NCBI GenBank assembly: GCA_016713235.1
Contig: JADJPN010000003.1
Coordinates: forward strand, 496,001-560,000
Source: Hyphomicrobiales bacterium
GTDB lineage: Bacteria > Pseudomonadota > Alphaproteobacteria > Rhizobiales > Xanthobacteraceae
Direction of reading: 5' to 3'
DNA: 64,000 nucleotides
Shown: positions 27,987 to 36,643 of the stretch, one piece after another
Layout of the letters: each line of letters begins with the position of its first letter
Position numbering within the stretch: the first letter of the stretch is position 1
Notes under the pieces: generated by a model
Database searches by the model: none
Told to the model about the DNA's origin: nothing
The model's input: only the letters and a program-made list of their open reading frames with translations
Made by a program: the position numbers and the translations under genes

Positions 27987-30415
27987 TGTTGATGAATGAT
28001 ATGATGTTGTCTCAGGACTATGCGCTGGACGAAGCGCGTTCGCTGCTGACTCAATTTGAAGCGGCGCCGCTCAGCGCTTTGCTGGCAGAAGCGTCGCAAA
28101 TGGCGCGAGAGGCTCATGGTCATAATATTTCCTTCTCGCGCAAAGTGTTTATTCCACTGACACAGCTGTGTCGCGATACCTGCGCGTACTGTACTTTCGC
28201 GAAGACGCCGCGCCACTTCAAGTCAGCATATCTTTCGTCGGACGATGTGCTGAAGATTGCCCGAGCCGGTGAGCGCGCCGGATGCAGCGAGGCGCTATTC
28301 ACGCTCGGTGACAAGCCCGAGCTGCGATATGCAGCCGCTCGCGAGGCACTCGACGTGCTGGGCTATTCGTCGACGCACACTTATCTCGAAGCGATGTGCG
28401 AGCTGGTGCTGAAGGAAACCAGCCTGCTGCCGCACGTGAATGCCGGCGTAATGAGCGAAGAGGAAATCTCGCAGTTTCGTCGTGTGAGCGTTTCGCAGGG
28501 CATCATGCTGGAATCTATTTCCCACCGCCTTTGCGAGCGGGGAGGCGCGCATTTCGGGTCGCCGGACAAGGATCCGGCAGTTCGTCTAGAAATGATAGCA
28601 GCCGCCGGACGGCAAAAAGTGCCGTTCACCAGCGGCATCTTGATCGGCATTGGAGAGAACCGGCTCGAACGGGTTCAGTCGCTGCTCGCGTTGCGCGATC
28701 TGCACCGGCAGTACGGTCATATTCAGGAAGTCATAGTTCAGAATTTCCGGGCCAAGACCGATACGCGGTTTGCCGCGAACTGCGAGCCTGACCTCGATGA
28801 TTTGCTCTGGACGGCCGCTGTGGCGCGCATCGTTCTCGGCGGTAAGATGAACATTCAGGTCCCGCCGAACCTTAGCTATTCAGACTATCCGAAGCTACTT
28901 CAGGCAGGCATCAACGACTGGCGCGGAGTATCGCCGATTACGGTCGATCATGTTAATCCCGAGGCGGCATGGCCGACAATTGCGAAACTTCGTAACGAGA
29001 CCGAGCACGCCGGCTTTTCGCTGGCGCCGCGTCTTGCGGCCTATCCTGGCTACCTAGGCACCAAATGGCTGGACCTCGAAATTTACCGCCGCTCGCTCCA
29101 GTTGATCGACAGCAACGGCTTTGTTCGCGAGGATGATTGGGCGCCGGGCGCACTGGCGGAAGTTCCGCCGCAGTCGATTTCCGCGCAACGTTCGTATCAG
29201 TTCGACAGCCTCATCAATCGTGCCATGGCGGGCGAACGTCTCGACGAACGAGGCATTGAGAGGCTTTTTAGTGCGAAGGGCAGCGCGGTCGAGGAAATCG
29301 CGACGGCGGCGGACGAACTCCGCCACCGCGTCAGCGGTGATACCGTTCGTTACGTCGTTAACCGCAATATCAACTACACCAACGTCTGTATTTATCGTTG
29401 CAGCTTTTGCGCGTTCTCAAAAGGCAAGAGCCACGACCATTTGCGGGGCAAGCCTTACGACATCTCGCTTGACGAGGTGAAGCGCCGAGTACGCGAAGCG
29501 TGGAATCGCGGTGCGACCGAAGTCTGCATGCAGGGCGGGATCAACCCGCACTACACCGGGCAGACCTATCTCGATATTGTAAGGGCTGTGAAGGATGAAG
29601 TGGCGGAAATGCATGTTCATGCATTTTCGCCGCTCGAAATTTCGCAAGGCGCGGCGACACTGAATATTACTATCGATCGCTTTCTTCGGATGCTCCGCGA
29701 CGAAGGGCTCGGGTCGCTGCCCGGAACCGCTGCGGAAATTCTCGACGACGATATTCGCCGGGTGATCTGCGCTGATAAGGTGAACACGCAGCAATGGCTG
29801 TCGGTGATCAGGACAGCACACGAATGCGGGCTGCCTACGACATCGACCATTATGTTCGGGCACATCGAGACGCCGTCGAGTTGGGCCAAGCATCTGCTGG
29901 CACTGCGCGATCTGCAGTCTGAAACAAGCGGCATTACCGAATTCGTTGCGCTGCCTTTCGTGCACATGGAAGCGCCGATGTCGCTGCGCGGGCAGGCGAG
30001 GAAAGGTCCGACCTGGCGCGAGGTTCGGCTCATGCACGCGATCTCGCGGTTGGTATTGCATCCGCTCATTACAAATATTCAGGCCTCCTGGGTTAAGGTA
30101 GGAGCGGAAGGCGCTGGCGTTCTGCTCCGTGGCGGTGCGAACGATCTAGGCGGGACGCTCATGAACGAGAGCATCTCACGCGCTGCCGGCACGCAACACG
30201 GTCAAGAACTTGATCCTCGGAACATGGAAAGTCTGATTCGAGGGGTATCTCGAACGCCGAAACAGCGCACGACGCTTTATGCGGAAGCGCCGGCGCAACA
30301 ACAGGCGAAAAGCTACGAGGCCGCACCGCTTAGCGATCTTGTTCTCGATCCATTTGTAGGCAAGCGAAAGAACGTTCCCGGTAAGCCCAATTCGGAAATT
30401 GGAGTAGCATCATGA
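27986..30415 (+). CDS. fbiC: bifunctional FO synthase (CofG-CofH fusion, FbiC type)
   Basis: The 809-aa protein makes FO, the deazaflavin chromophore of coenzyme F420, from tyrosine and 5-amino-6-ribitylaminouracil. There are two radical-SAM halves. CofG has the cluster CRDTCAYC (Cys 62, 66, 69) after ISFSRKVFIPLTQL and later VIVQNFRAKTDT. CofH has NYTNVCIYRCSFCAF (Cys 468, 472, 475), then AWNRGATEVCMQGGINPHY and LPGTAAEILDDDIR. The start at 27986 overlaps the gcvPB stop; ATGs at 27992, 28001 and 28004 are alternatives. Fusion of both halves is typical of actinobacteria and also occurs in some proteobacteria. The genes for side-chain assembly (cofC, cofD, cofE) are not in the window. Confidence 0.95.
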   Translation: MLMNDMMLSQDYALDEARSLLTQFEAAPLSALLAEASQMAREAHGHNISFSRKVFIPLTQLCRDTCAYCTFAKTPRHFKSAYLSSDDVLKIARAGERAGCSEALFTLGDKPELRYAAAREALDVLGYSSTHTYLEAMCELVLKETSLLPHVNAGVMSEEEISQFRRVSVSQGIMLESISHRLCERGGAHFGSPDKDPAVRLEMIAAAGRQKVPFTSGILIGIGENRLERVQSLLALRDLHRQYGHIQEVIVQNFRAKTDTRFAANCEPDLDDLLWTAAVARIVLGGKMNIQVPPNLSYSDYPKLLQAGINDWRGVSPITVDHVNPEAAWPTIAKLRNETEHAGFSLAPRLAAYPGYLGTKWLDLEIYRRSLQLIDSNGFVREDDWAPGALAEVPPQSISAQRSYQFDSLINRAMAGERLDERGIERLFSAKGSAVEEIATAADELRHRVSGDTVRYVVNRNINYTNVCIYRCSFCAFSKGKSHDHLRGKPYDISLDEVKRRVREAWNRGATEVCMQGGINPHYTGQTYLDIVRAVKDEVAEMHVHAFSPLEISQGAATLNITIDRFLRMLRDEGLGSLPGTAAEILDDDIRRVICADKVNTQQWLSVIRTAHECGLPTTSTIMFGHIETPSSWAKHLLALRDLQSETSGITEFVALPFVHMEAPMSLRGQARKGPTWREVRLMHAISRLVLHPLITNIQASWVKVGAEGAGVLLRGGANDLGGTLMNESISRAAGTQHGQELDPRNMESLIRGVSRTPKQRTTLYAEAPAQQQAKSYEAAPLSDLVLDPFVGKRKNVPGKPNSEIGVAS

Positions 30416-31080
30416 GTACTGGAAAGAAGACGATCTGCATTGTTGGCGGTACCGGAGCCGAAGGTAGCGGCCTTGCTGCTCGCTGGGCCGCGCATGGCCA
30501 TCGAGTGATCATTGGCTCACGCGACCAGAGCAAGGCAAAGAGCACTGCGGATGCGCTGAATGCGCTAACCGGAAAAACAAATGCGGAGGCAATGGAGAGT
30601 CGCGCGGGTGTACAGGCCGCCGATGTAGTCGTGCTGACGGTGCCGTTCTCCGCGCAGAGATCCACGGTCGAAGGTTTGAAGAGCGAGTTGGCGGGAAAGG
30701 TCTTGATCGACGTAACCGTGCCGCTGGTGCCGCCGAAAGTGTCCGTAGTGCAGCTGCCGGAATCAGATTCCTGCGTCGTCGCGGTTCAGAAGATGCTTGG
30801 TGAGCAGACCAAGGTTGTTTCCGCTTTTCAGAATGTGTCGGCACACAAACTGAAGGATTTGAAATATGAAATCGAGTGCGACGTTCTTGTTGCGAGCGAC
30901 GATGCCGAAGCGCGCCAGATCGGCCTTGTACTCGCGCGCGATGCGGGTTTGCGCGGGATAGACGTAGGCTCTCTCGCTAACTCTGTAGTTGCCGAAAGTC
31001 TTACCTCGGCTCTAATATGGATTAATCGCAAATACAAAATACCGGATGCGGGGATAAAAATTACAGGTCTAGGCGATTGA
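30412..31080 (+). CDS. npdG: NADPH:F420 oxidoreductase
   Basis: The 222-aa Rossmann protein moves hydride between NADPH and F420, so it supplies F420H2 to F420-dependent reductases. Seen: CIVGGTGAEGSGLAARWAA, VIIGSRDQSKA (arginine for NADP phosphate), DVVVLTVPFSAQ, VLIDVTVPLVPP, VVSAFQNVSAHKL and DVLVASDDAEAR. The length fits the F420 reductase family (Pfam F420_oxidored). Its ATG overlaps the FO synthase stop by 4 nt. It is the last gene of the riboswitch-controlled unit. Confidence 0.93.
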   Translation: MSTGKKTICIVGGTGAEGSGLAARWAAHGHRVIIGSRDQSKAKSTADALNALTGKTNAEAMESRAGVQAADVVVLTVPFSAQRSTVEGLKSELAGKVLIDVTVPLVPPKVSVVQLPESDSCVVAVQKMLGEQTKVVSAFQNVSAHKLKDLKYEIECDVLVASDDAEARQIGLVLARDAGLRGIDVGSLANSVVAESLTSALIWINRKYKIPDAGIKITGLGD

Positions 31081-31551
31081 AGTGAGCCGTAAGAATAGGA
31101 AGCCAGACGATCAATGCACTTAACGTCAAGACAGCGCAGACGCGGAAATGGTGCAGGAAATTGTTACTTTCTAGCTTTCGCAGGGCTGCGGATATCGAGG
31201 CGCCCGCCTGTACTGGTTCGATACCTGATATGAATCGGTGGACCTGGTTGGCGTAAGCGGAAATTACTCTCCCGACAGAGGAGGGCACGAAAGCCTTCTT
31301 TTTTGGCCGCACACGCGGGGAGATGTTTTTTAGTCTAGTGTAGGCTAATGGCTATTTGTTCATTCCGACAAACTGAAATTCCCTCTTATGCAGAGGCTGA
31401 AAAGCGGCCGGAAGAAGTCGTGCATTTGAGGAAAGTAAAGGCAAAGCCAATAAGCACGAGTTCTTCGGTATAACCGTGCGTCCTTTAGCCAGTGCGCTAC
31501 TTGTCGGCTATCGTTTACTCGCTTGCGCACAAAGGACTTCTCACAGGATCA
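31081..31551. other. 471-bp gap after the F420 operon
   Basis: No gene can be supported. A minus-strand frame (31061-31312, 83 codons) has a hydrophobic segment VCAVLTLSALIVWLPIL, but it overlaps the npdG end and shows no family resemblance. No T-tailed terminator was seen right after npdG. Confidence 0.5.
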
Positions 31552-31677
31552 CTACCCGCCCCAGAAGGCTCCTCTGCGGCATGCTTCGACCAGCGCCTCG
31601 TTGACGAAACGCTTGTCCTTTTTCGTACGAAAGAAGCGCAAAATGCGCTGCTTCAGAGTGACAAGGTCCGCTTTCAT
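31552..31677 (-). CDS. small ORF (41 aa) coupled to the quinone oxidoreductase gene
   Basis: A 41-codon frame starts at an ATG that overlaps the stop of the oxidoreductase gene (ATGA). The product is basic at first (LKQRILRFFRTKKDKRF) and ends RRGAFWGG. No family is recognised. The overlap suggests translation, but chance cannot be excluded at this length. Confidence 0.35.
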   Translation of the reverse strand: MKADLVTLKQRILRFFRTKKDKRFVNEALVEACRRGAFWGG

Positions 31678-32666
31678 GCTCCGGTGGCCCCAACGGTAAG
31701 AACAATTTTCCCGAGGTGTTCACCGCTTTCCATCAGTCGGTGTGCCGCGGCGGCTTCAGTCAGCGGAAAAGTCTGATGAATATGAGGTCGAAGCGCGCCT
31801 CGTTCGATCAGCGGAAGCACGCCTATGCGGATACTGTCTGCAATTTCGGCTTTTCTATCTGCATCGAGCGGACGCAGTGTCGAACCGCTAATCGTAAGCC
31901 GCCGCCGGAGAATGCCTTCAAGTTCGATGGAAGTCTGCTTGCCGGCCTGCAATGAAATCAAAGCGTATCGACCGTCATCGGCAAGGCAGCGAAGGTTGCG
32001 GTTAACGTAATCGCCGCCCACCATATCGAGAATGACATCGACGCCGCGCCCTTTGGTGAATGTCATGACTTCCTCGACCCAGTCAGCCGCGCGGTAATTT
32101 ATCGAGAGATCCGCACCCCGAGATAGGCTGAAGTCGCATTTTCGCGCAGAGCCGCATGTAGTGATGACTGTGGCTCCAGACATCTTGGCGCGGTTGGTGG
32201 CATGACTTCCAATCCCACTCGAGCCGCCATGAATAAGGACGGTCTCTCCAGACGAAAGCGCCGCGCGAAGAAACATGTTGAACTCAACGGTGTAGGCGAC
32301 CTCAGGCAAGGCGGCGGCTTCAACAAAGGTCAGCCCACGAGGCATGTGAAATGCGTGCCGGGCATCGACGATGCAATGCGTTGCGTATCCGCCGCCGTGA
32401 GCCAACGCAAAAACGCGATCGCCAATCTCAAATGCGGTGACATCCGCAGCCTTCGCTGAAACTGTACCCGACACTTCCAGTCCGAGAATGGGGCTCGCGT
32501 CCTTTGGAACGGGGTAGAGCCCTTTTCGTTGTGCGATATCGGGCCGATTGACGCCTGCGGCCGCGACCTCGATCAGAATTTGGCCGTTGCCGATCTCGGG
32601 GACCGTCGTATCCCGCAGTTCGAGAACTTCGGGGCCTCCGGCTTCGCGCATGAAGATGGCACGCAT
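31674..32666 (-). CDS. zinc-free quinone oxidoreductase (PIG3-type MDR family)
   Basis: The 330-aa NADPH:quinone oxidoreductase/enoyl-reductase-like enzyme has MRAIFMREAGGPEVLEL, VAAAGVNRPDIAQRKGLYP, GLEVSGTV, FALAHGGGYATHCIV, the cofactor loop LIHGGSSGIGSHATNRAKM and DVILDMVGGDYVNRNL. There are no structural zinc cysteines. The start MRAIF at 32666 is chosen over a longer frame that overlaps the GST gene. It is next to gst (2-bp gap) and belongs to the minus-strand catabolic operon starting at 35731. Confidence 0.9.
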   Translation of the reverse strand: MRAIFMREAGGPEVLELRDTTVPEIGNGQILIEVAAAGVNRPDIAQRKGLYPVPKDASPILGLEVSGTVSAKAADVTAFEIGDRVFALAHGGGYATHCIVDARHAFHMPRGLTFVEAAALPEVAYTVEFNMFLRAALSSGETVLIHGGSSGIGSHATNRAKMSGATVITTCGSARKCDFSLSRGADLSINYRAADWVEEVMTFTKGRGVDVILDMVGGDYVNRNLRCLADDGRYALISLQAGKQTSIELEGILRRRLTISGSTLRPLDADRKAEIADSIRIGVLPLIERGALRPHIHQTFPLTEAAAAHRLMESGEHLGKIVLTVGATGA

Positions 32667-32668
32667 CG

Positions 32669-33469
32669 TTAAGAGCCTTTTATCGCGGTATCCCGGGCTG
32701 CACGCCATATGCGTTCGCCGCCGTGGCGTAGCATTTCGATAACCGGAGCGGTGTCGAATGCGGACACCGCGGTGACGAAGCTCGGGCGTTCTTTCATTAA
32801 GGCGTACCAACGGACCACGTTGTCGTGCCGATTGAAAATCTCAACCATCGAAAGGCGTTCGAGGCGCAACAAATACGGGGTCATGGCGGAGTCTGCCAGG
32901 CTGTAGCGCTCTCCAGCAAGAAACGGAGCATTGCTCAATGCCGAATTCATTTTCTCGGCAATCTTCATGCAGTGCCGAATGGCATTCGCGAACACCTGCG
33001 AGCCGGGTTCCTGTTTCAGGCCCGCAAGCTGCCTGGCTCTTCGCGACTCGTCGGGAATTTGCGCGAGGTAATTCTCGATGGTTTCACCGGATGAGATAAT
33101 TTGCTGCCGCAAGAGTTCGTTCTTGGCGCCGCCAGTGAGTGTACCGATCGCCTGATGTAAGCCTTCGTCGACATGTTTCGCCCACATTCGCATTTCTGCG
33201 CGCAGCCATGGTGCCGATGGGCGAAGATCGGCGCTCGGCGCAATATCCTGAAGGTATTCGGAGATTACGCTGCTTTCGATGATGGCATGGCCGTCGTGCA
33301 CGAGCGTGGGCACGACAGCATTCGGATTGAGCGCCAAATACTCCGGCTTGAATTGCTCCCCGCGAAGAATATCGACTACTTTCCCGGTCCACTGAATTCC
33401 GAGTTCGGCGAGCACCAGCCGCACCCGTTGCGAACAGACAGATCCGGGAAAATGGTAGAGCTCGAGCAT
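32669..33469 (-). CDS. glutathione S-transferase family protein
   Basis: The 266-aa protein has an N-terminal thioredoxin fold (LELYHFPGSVCSQRVRLVLAE) with Ser and Cys at the active site and VVPTLVHDGHAIIESSVISEYL for glutathione binding. A C-terminal helical domain follows (YSLADSAMTPYLLRLERL). In a ring-cleavage cluster it could be an isomerase of maleylpyruvate type or a dehalogenating/ether-cleaving GST. The start at 33469 gives MLELYHFPG. Confidence 0.87.
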   Translation of the reverse strand: MLELYHFPGSVCSQRVRLVLAELGIQWTGKVVDILRGEQFKPEYLALNPNAVVPTLVHDGHAIIESSVISEYLQDIAPSADLRPSAPWLRAEMRMWAKHVDEGLHQAIGTLTGGAKNELLRQQIISSGETIENYLAQIPDESRRARQLAGLKQEPGSQVFANAIRHCMKIAEKMNSALSNAPFLAGERYSLADSAMTPYLLRLERLSMVEIFNRHDNVVRWYALMKERPSFVTAVSAFDTAPVIEMLRHGGERIWRAARDTAIKGS

Positions 33470-33509
33470 TGCGGGTAAATCCGGCTGGGCCAAAAAGAAG
33501 ACGGGGGCG

Positions 33510-35156
33510 TTAGCTTACAGCAGCAACTTTCGCCGAAGAGTGCACGCCACGCACGACGTCAAAAAGCGGGTGCGGATTGTCGGGCAATTGCATGCCGCGC
33601 CAGGCGACCATGCCATCGGGACGAACGAGTACGAACGAAACCTGATAGAGCTTTCTTATTTCATCACCCCCGACCACTTCCACTTTGATTGGGAATGGAG
33701 CTTTCGAAGCGAAGCTGCGTGCAGCAGCACGCTCGGGATCACCGGCGTCCACCACTACGAGCGTGAAACCCAAGCCAAACAGATCGATCGTCGATCGGTT
33801 TTCAGATAGCCATGAATGCGGAGCACGCGAGCCAGGCCGTGTTGTCGGCACATAGATCTGCGGATCGTCGGCGGTGGCAGGCGATCCGTCGTGCCAGCAC
33901 ACCGGCGAATTCTCATAACGGTAGCCGAGGTGAATTCCGGTGGCCGAGAAGTGCTTCCTTTGTTTGGTAAGGTCCTCGGTCAGCTTCGCGATCCCCGCTG
34001 CCCGGGCAGAAGGTTCTGCAGGAAGAGTGGCTGCGTCACGGAACGCAGGCATGATAGCAAGATAGTTGTCTGCCGCTTCGCTCGTATTCCGGACGGCGAT
34101 AGGCCGCCGTTCGAACTCGTACGAATCCAGCAGTTGTTCGCCGCCCCAGCCGTTGACAACCGCAGCGAGCTTCCAGCCGAGATCGACGCTATCACCGATA
34201 CCCGTATTCATGCCAAAACCGCCGGTAGGCACGAAGAGGTGCGCGGCATCACCCGCTAGAAAATACCTGCCGTGCCGATAGCGATCGGCAACGAGTGCGT
34301 GTGCGCGCCACGGCTGGACCGAAAGAATTTCAAATTGCAGGTCCCCACCGAACGCGTCACGGATCGCGGTATTTGGTTCGATCGATGACCCGTCCTCGTC
34401 GGGACGTAAGCTCCGCTGGAACGTGAAGCGCTCCTTGCCGTCGATGGCGATGAAAATGCCCGGGGCATGATCGTTGAGTGCCCAATAGAGGGTAGCAAAA
34501 CCTTTATTGTGGCGCTTATTGAACTCGGGCGACTTGATATAGATGCTGACAAAGCGCCCGAGGTCGCTCTTTCCTGTCATGCCAATATCGAGCTGCGTTC
34601 GGATCGCGCTCTTGCCGCCGTCGCAGGCGGCGACATAGCGGGCGCGAATGACCTGGCGCTGACCGCTATCTCCATTCTCGACCGTTAGTTCGACACAGTC
34701 CGGCTTTTCTTGCGTAGCGACTATATTCGCATTGTAGCGAACGGTTACGCTTTTGAGCGTAGCGACATGCTGCCTAAGAACCTGCTCGACCCCGTCCTGT
34801 CCTGCCGACGTCTTGAAGTAGGGGGAGGCAAGCATGCTCGCATCGGACGGATGCAGGCGTGCGCCGGCCTGCGTCGGGAACGAGAAGCGGAAAAGCTCCT
34901 CATCTTTTATCCGATTGGTGAAAATGATTTCCGTCGGATAGTCGTCGGGCAGGCCGGTCTCCGCCACCCGCTCGGCAATCCCCCAGCGGCGAAAGAACTC
35001 CATCGTGCGGGCAGCGACGACATTGGCACGCGGATGATGGTTTGCGCCTGATCCTTTTTCGAGGAGCAGGCACTCGACACCATGAGCGCCAAGCTCGGTT
35101 GCCAGCGAGAGGCCAACAGGGCCTCCGCCGACAATAACAACCGGGATGATCGACAT
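33510..35156 (-). CDS. FAD-dependent aromatic monooxygenase (phenol/resorcinol hydroxylase-like)
   Basis: The 548-aa group A flavoprotein monooxygenase hydroxylates phenolic substrates with NAD(P)H and oxygen. Seen: the dinucleotide fold VVIVGGGPVGLSLATELGA; the DG motif ARYVAACDGGKSAIR; and the GD motif YFLAGDAAHLFVPTGGFGMN followed by DSVDLGWKLAAVV. A thioredoxin-like C-terminal domain closes the chain, as in the PheA/TfdB/MhpA class. It lies in the GntR-flanked cluster with a dioxygenase-like VOC protein and a fumarylacetoacetase-fold hydrolase, consistent with ring hydroxylation before cleavage. Confidence 0.92.
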   Translation of the reverse strand: MSIIPVVIVGGGPVGLSLATELGAHGVECLLLEKGSGANHHPRANVVAARTMEFFRRWGIAERVAETGLPDDYPTEIIFTNRIKDEELFRFSFPTQAGARLHPSDASMLASPYFKTSAGQDGVEQVLRQHVATLKSVTVRYNANIVATQEKPDCVELTVENGDSGQRQVIRARYVAACDGGKSAIRTQLDIGMTGKSDLGRFVSIYIKSPEFNKRHNKGFATLYWALNDHAPGIFIAIDGKERFTFQRSLRPDEDGSSIEPNTAIRDAFGGDLQFEILSVQPWRAHALVADRYRHGRYFLAGDAAHLFVPTGGFGMNTGIGDSVDLGWKLAAVVNGWGGEQLLDSYEFERRPIAVRNTSEAADNYLAIMPAFRDAATLPAEPSARAAGIAKLTEDLTKQRKHFSATGIHLGYRYENSPVCWHDGSPATADDPQIYVPTTRPGSRAPHSWLSENRSTIDLFGLGFTLVVVDAGDPERAAARSFASKAPFPIKVEVVGGDEIRKLYQVSFVLVRPDGMVAWRGMQLPDNPHPLFDVVRGVHSSAKVAAVS

Positions 35157-35188
35157 TTTATTATTCGCGCGTACTGGAGCGTGGCCGA

Positions 35189-35731
35189 TCAGCGATGGGT
35201 GATTGGGCTCGGTGGCGCGCCATCCTTCTTCCGGACCGGCTTGTTTTCGGCGACCGTCGCATCAATATCGAGCGGGAATCCGATGGGGTTGGTCTTGAAT
35301 TCCTCTTTGCGGCTGCCGAGGCTCGCGACAGCTTCTGCCATGGTGTCGTGCGCCTCGTTCCATAGTTCAATCATGTTGCCGTCGGGGTCGCGGACATAGA
35401 CGCCGTTTCCGATGCGGTGATCGATTGCCTTTACGAATTCCGAATCGAGCGCTTTTGCCCGTTCGAATATCCGCATCGACTCCTCGAAGGAGCCAGTATC
35501 GACAGCGAAATGATAAAGACCAACCTGCTGACGCTGTGGGTCCTTAAACTCTGCCGGCGCCTGTACCAGCGCCAGATCGTGGTGCCTGTAGCCAAAAGAC
35601 ATCGCGGCAAATCGGCCTGGCGCCGAGGCGTGAACCTTCATGCCGAAAACCTTGCTGTACCAGTCGATGGTCTTATTCACGTCACGGCAATAAAGCGCGA
35701 CGTGAGTGAAGAATTTTGTGGCTTCGGCCAT
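35189..35731 (-). CDS. VOC superfamily protein, extradiol-dioxygenase-like
   Basis: The 180-aa protein has two beta-alpha-beta-beta-beta modules: TKFFTHVALYCRDVNKTIDWY and VGLYHFAVDTGSFEESM. Likely metal ligands are His in FTHVALY, His in GLYHFAV and Glu in NMIELWNE. It may be a single-domain ring-cleavage dioxygenase or a glyoxalase-like isomerase. The C-terminal 40 residues, after DTMAEAVASLG, are polar and unusual. It is the first gene of the minus-strand operon, 25 bp downstream of the TTGCATGCAA boxes. Confidence 0.85.
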   Translation of the reverse strand: MAEATKFFTHVALYCRDVNKTIDWYSKVFGMKVHASAPGRFAAMSFGYRHHDLALVQAPAEFKDPQRQQVGLYHFAVDTGSFEESMRIFERAKALDSEFVKAIDHRIGNGVYVRDPDGNMIELWNEAHDTMAEAVASLGSRKEEFKTNPIGFPLDIDATVAENKPVRKKDGAPPSPITHR

Positions 35732-35756
35732 TTGTGCCTCCCGAGCTAGTTTTTAA

Positions 35757-35793
35757 TTGTATGCAAGATTGCATGCAATACGGTTGCATGCAA
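35757..35793. promoter_or_regulatory. GntR-type operator cluster, divergent promoter
   Basis: Three decamers are clustered: TTGTATGCAA (35757-35766) and two perfect palindromes TTGCATGCAA (35769-35778 and 35784-35793). They lie between the VOC gene (minus) and the GntR gene (plus). The same box recurs at 40813-40916. Confidence 0.75.
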
Positions 35794-35844
35794 TCTTGAA
35801 TCCGTGTATTTGACAATAAATTACGCGCTTTATGGAGAAATTGA

Positions 35845-36588
35845 ATGCAGTCCGGTGAGAGCAGTACTCAGTTTGAGCGCGCACTGCTTCAAATTCGGCA
35901 GATGATCCTGGACGGCGAATTTCCTTCCGGAGTTCACATTGCCGAAATCCCTCTCGCGGAAAGGCTGAAAGTTTCCCGCACTCCGGTGCGTCTTGCGCTT
36001 GGGGTGCTTGAACAAGAGGGCCTGCTTGAGAGCGTGCCGCGTCGCGGTTTCACGGTCCGTGAAATCACGGCAGACCATATTATCAATGCCTTCGACGTTC
36101 GTGGCGCGTTGGAAGGCCTGGCGTGCAGGCTTCTGGTCGAGCGCGGTCCGTCGAGCGACACAATAACCGCGCTCAACGTTTGCATCAAAGAAGGCGATGC
36201 ATTGCTCGCGAATGGAAAGCTCAGCAGCGCTGATGCGCAGAGCTGGAGCAAGCTGAACGTTCAGTTCCACAGGCAGATCATCGATGCGGCCGGAAGCCAG
36301 CAGCTTGCCGATGTCATTGCCTTCAACAATCGCGTGCCGCTCGTCTCCGCCGGCGCGATCGCATTCACGGCGACCAACCTCGATCTAGCGTTCCGCTATA
36401 TGCAGCAGGCGCATTCCGAGCATTGCGATATTGTCGACGCAATCAATGCAAGGCAGGCGGCTCGCGCCGAGGCGCTCGCAGTCGAGCATGCCCACAAGTC
36501 GCGAAAGAACATAGAGGTATTGCTCACAAGCGTGAGCGGCAGAAATGCTCCGATACGGCTGCGTGAACTGCGGCTCGTGGCTCGGTGA
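35845..36588 (+). CDS. GntR family (FCD) transcriptional regulator
   Basis: The 247-aa regulator has a GntR winged HTH (FERALLQIRQMILDGEF, IPLAERLKVSRTPVRLAL, VPRRGFTVREIT) and a helical FCD effector domain (DVRGALEGLACRLLVE, NVQFHRQIIDAAGSQQL, HSEHCDIVDAI). The FCD metal-binding residues are partly visible. It likely represses the divergent catabolic operon and the TRAP genes through the TTGCATGCAA boxes. Start at 35845; intact. Confidence 0.93.
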   Translation: MQSGESSTQFERALLQIRQMILDGEFPSGVHIAEIPLAERLKVSRTPVRLALGVLEQEGLLESVPRRGFTVREITADHIINAFDVRGALEGLACRLLVERGPSSDTITALNVCIKEGDALLANGKLSSADAQSWSKLNVQFHRQIIDAAGSQQLADVIAFNNRVPLVSAGAIAFTATNLDLAFRYMQQAHSEHCDIVDAINARQAARAEALAVEHAHKSRKNIEVLLTSVSGRNAPIRLRELRLVAR

Positions 36589-36643
36589 TTGCAAGCATCT
36601 AAACAAAAGCCAAAAAATACAAAATAGTATGGGGGGTTACGCC

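Noticed and set aside
31061..31312. Minus-strand 83-codon frame after npdG
   Set aside because: It overlaps the end of npdG, has no ribosome site or family resemblance, and only one hydrophobic stretch.
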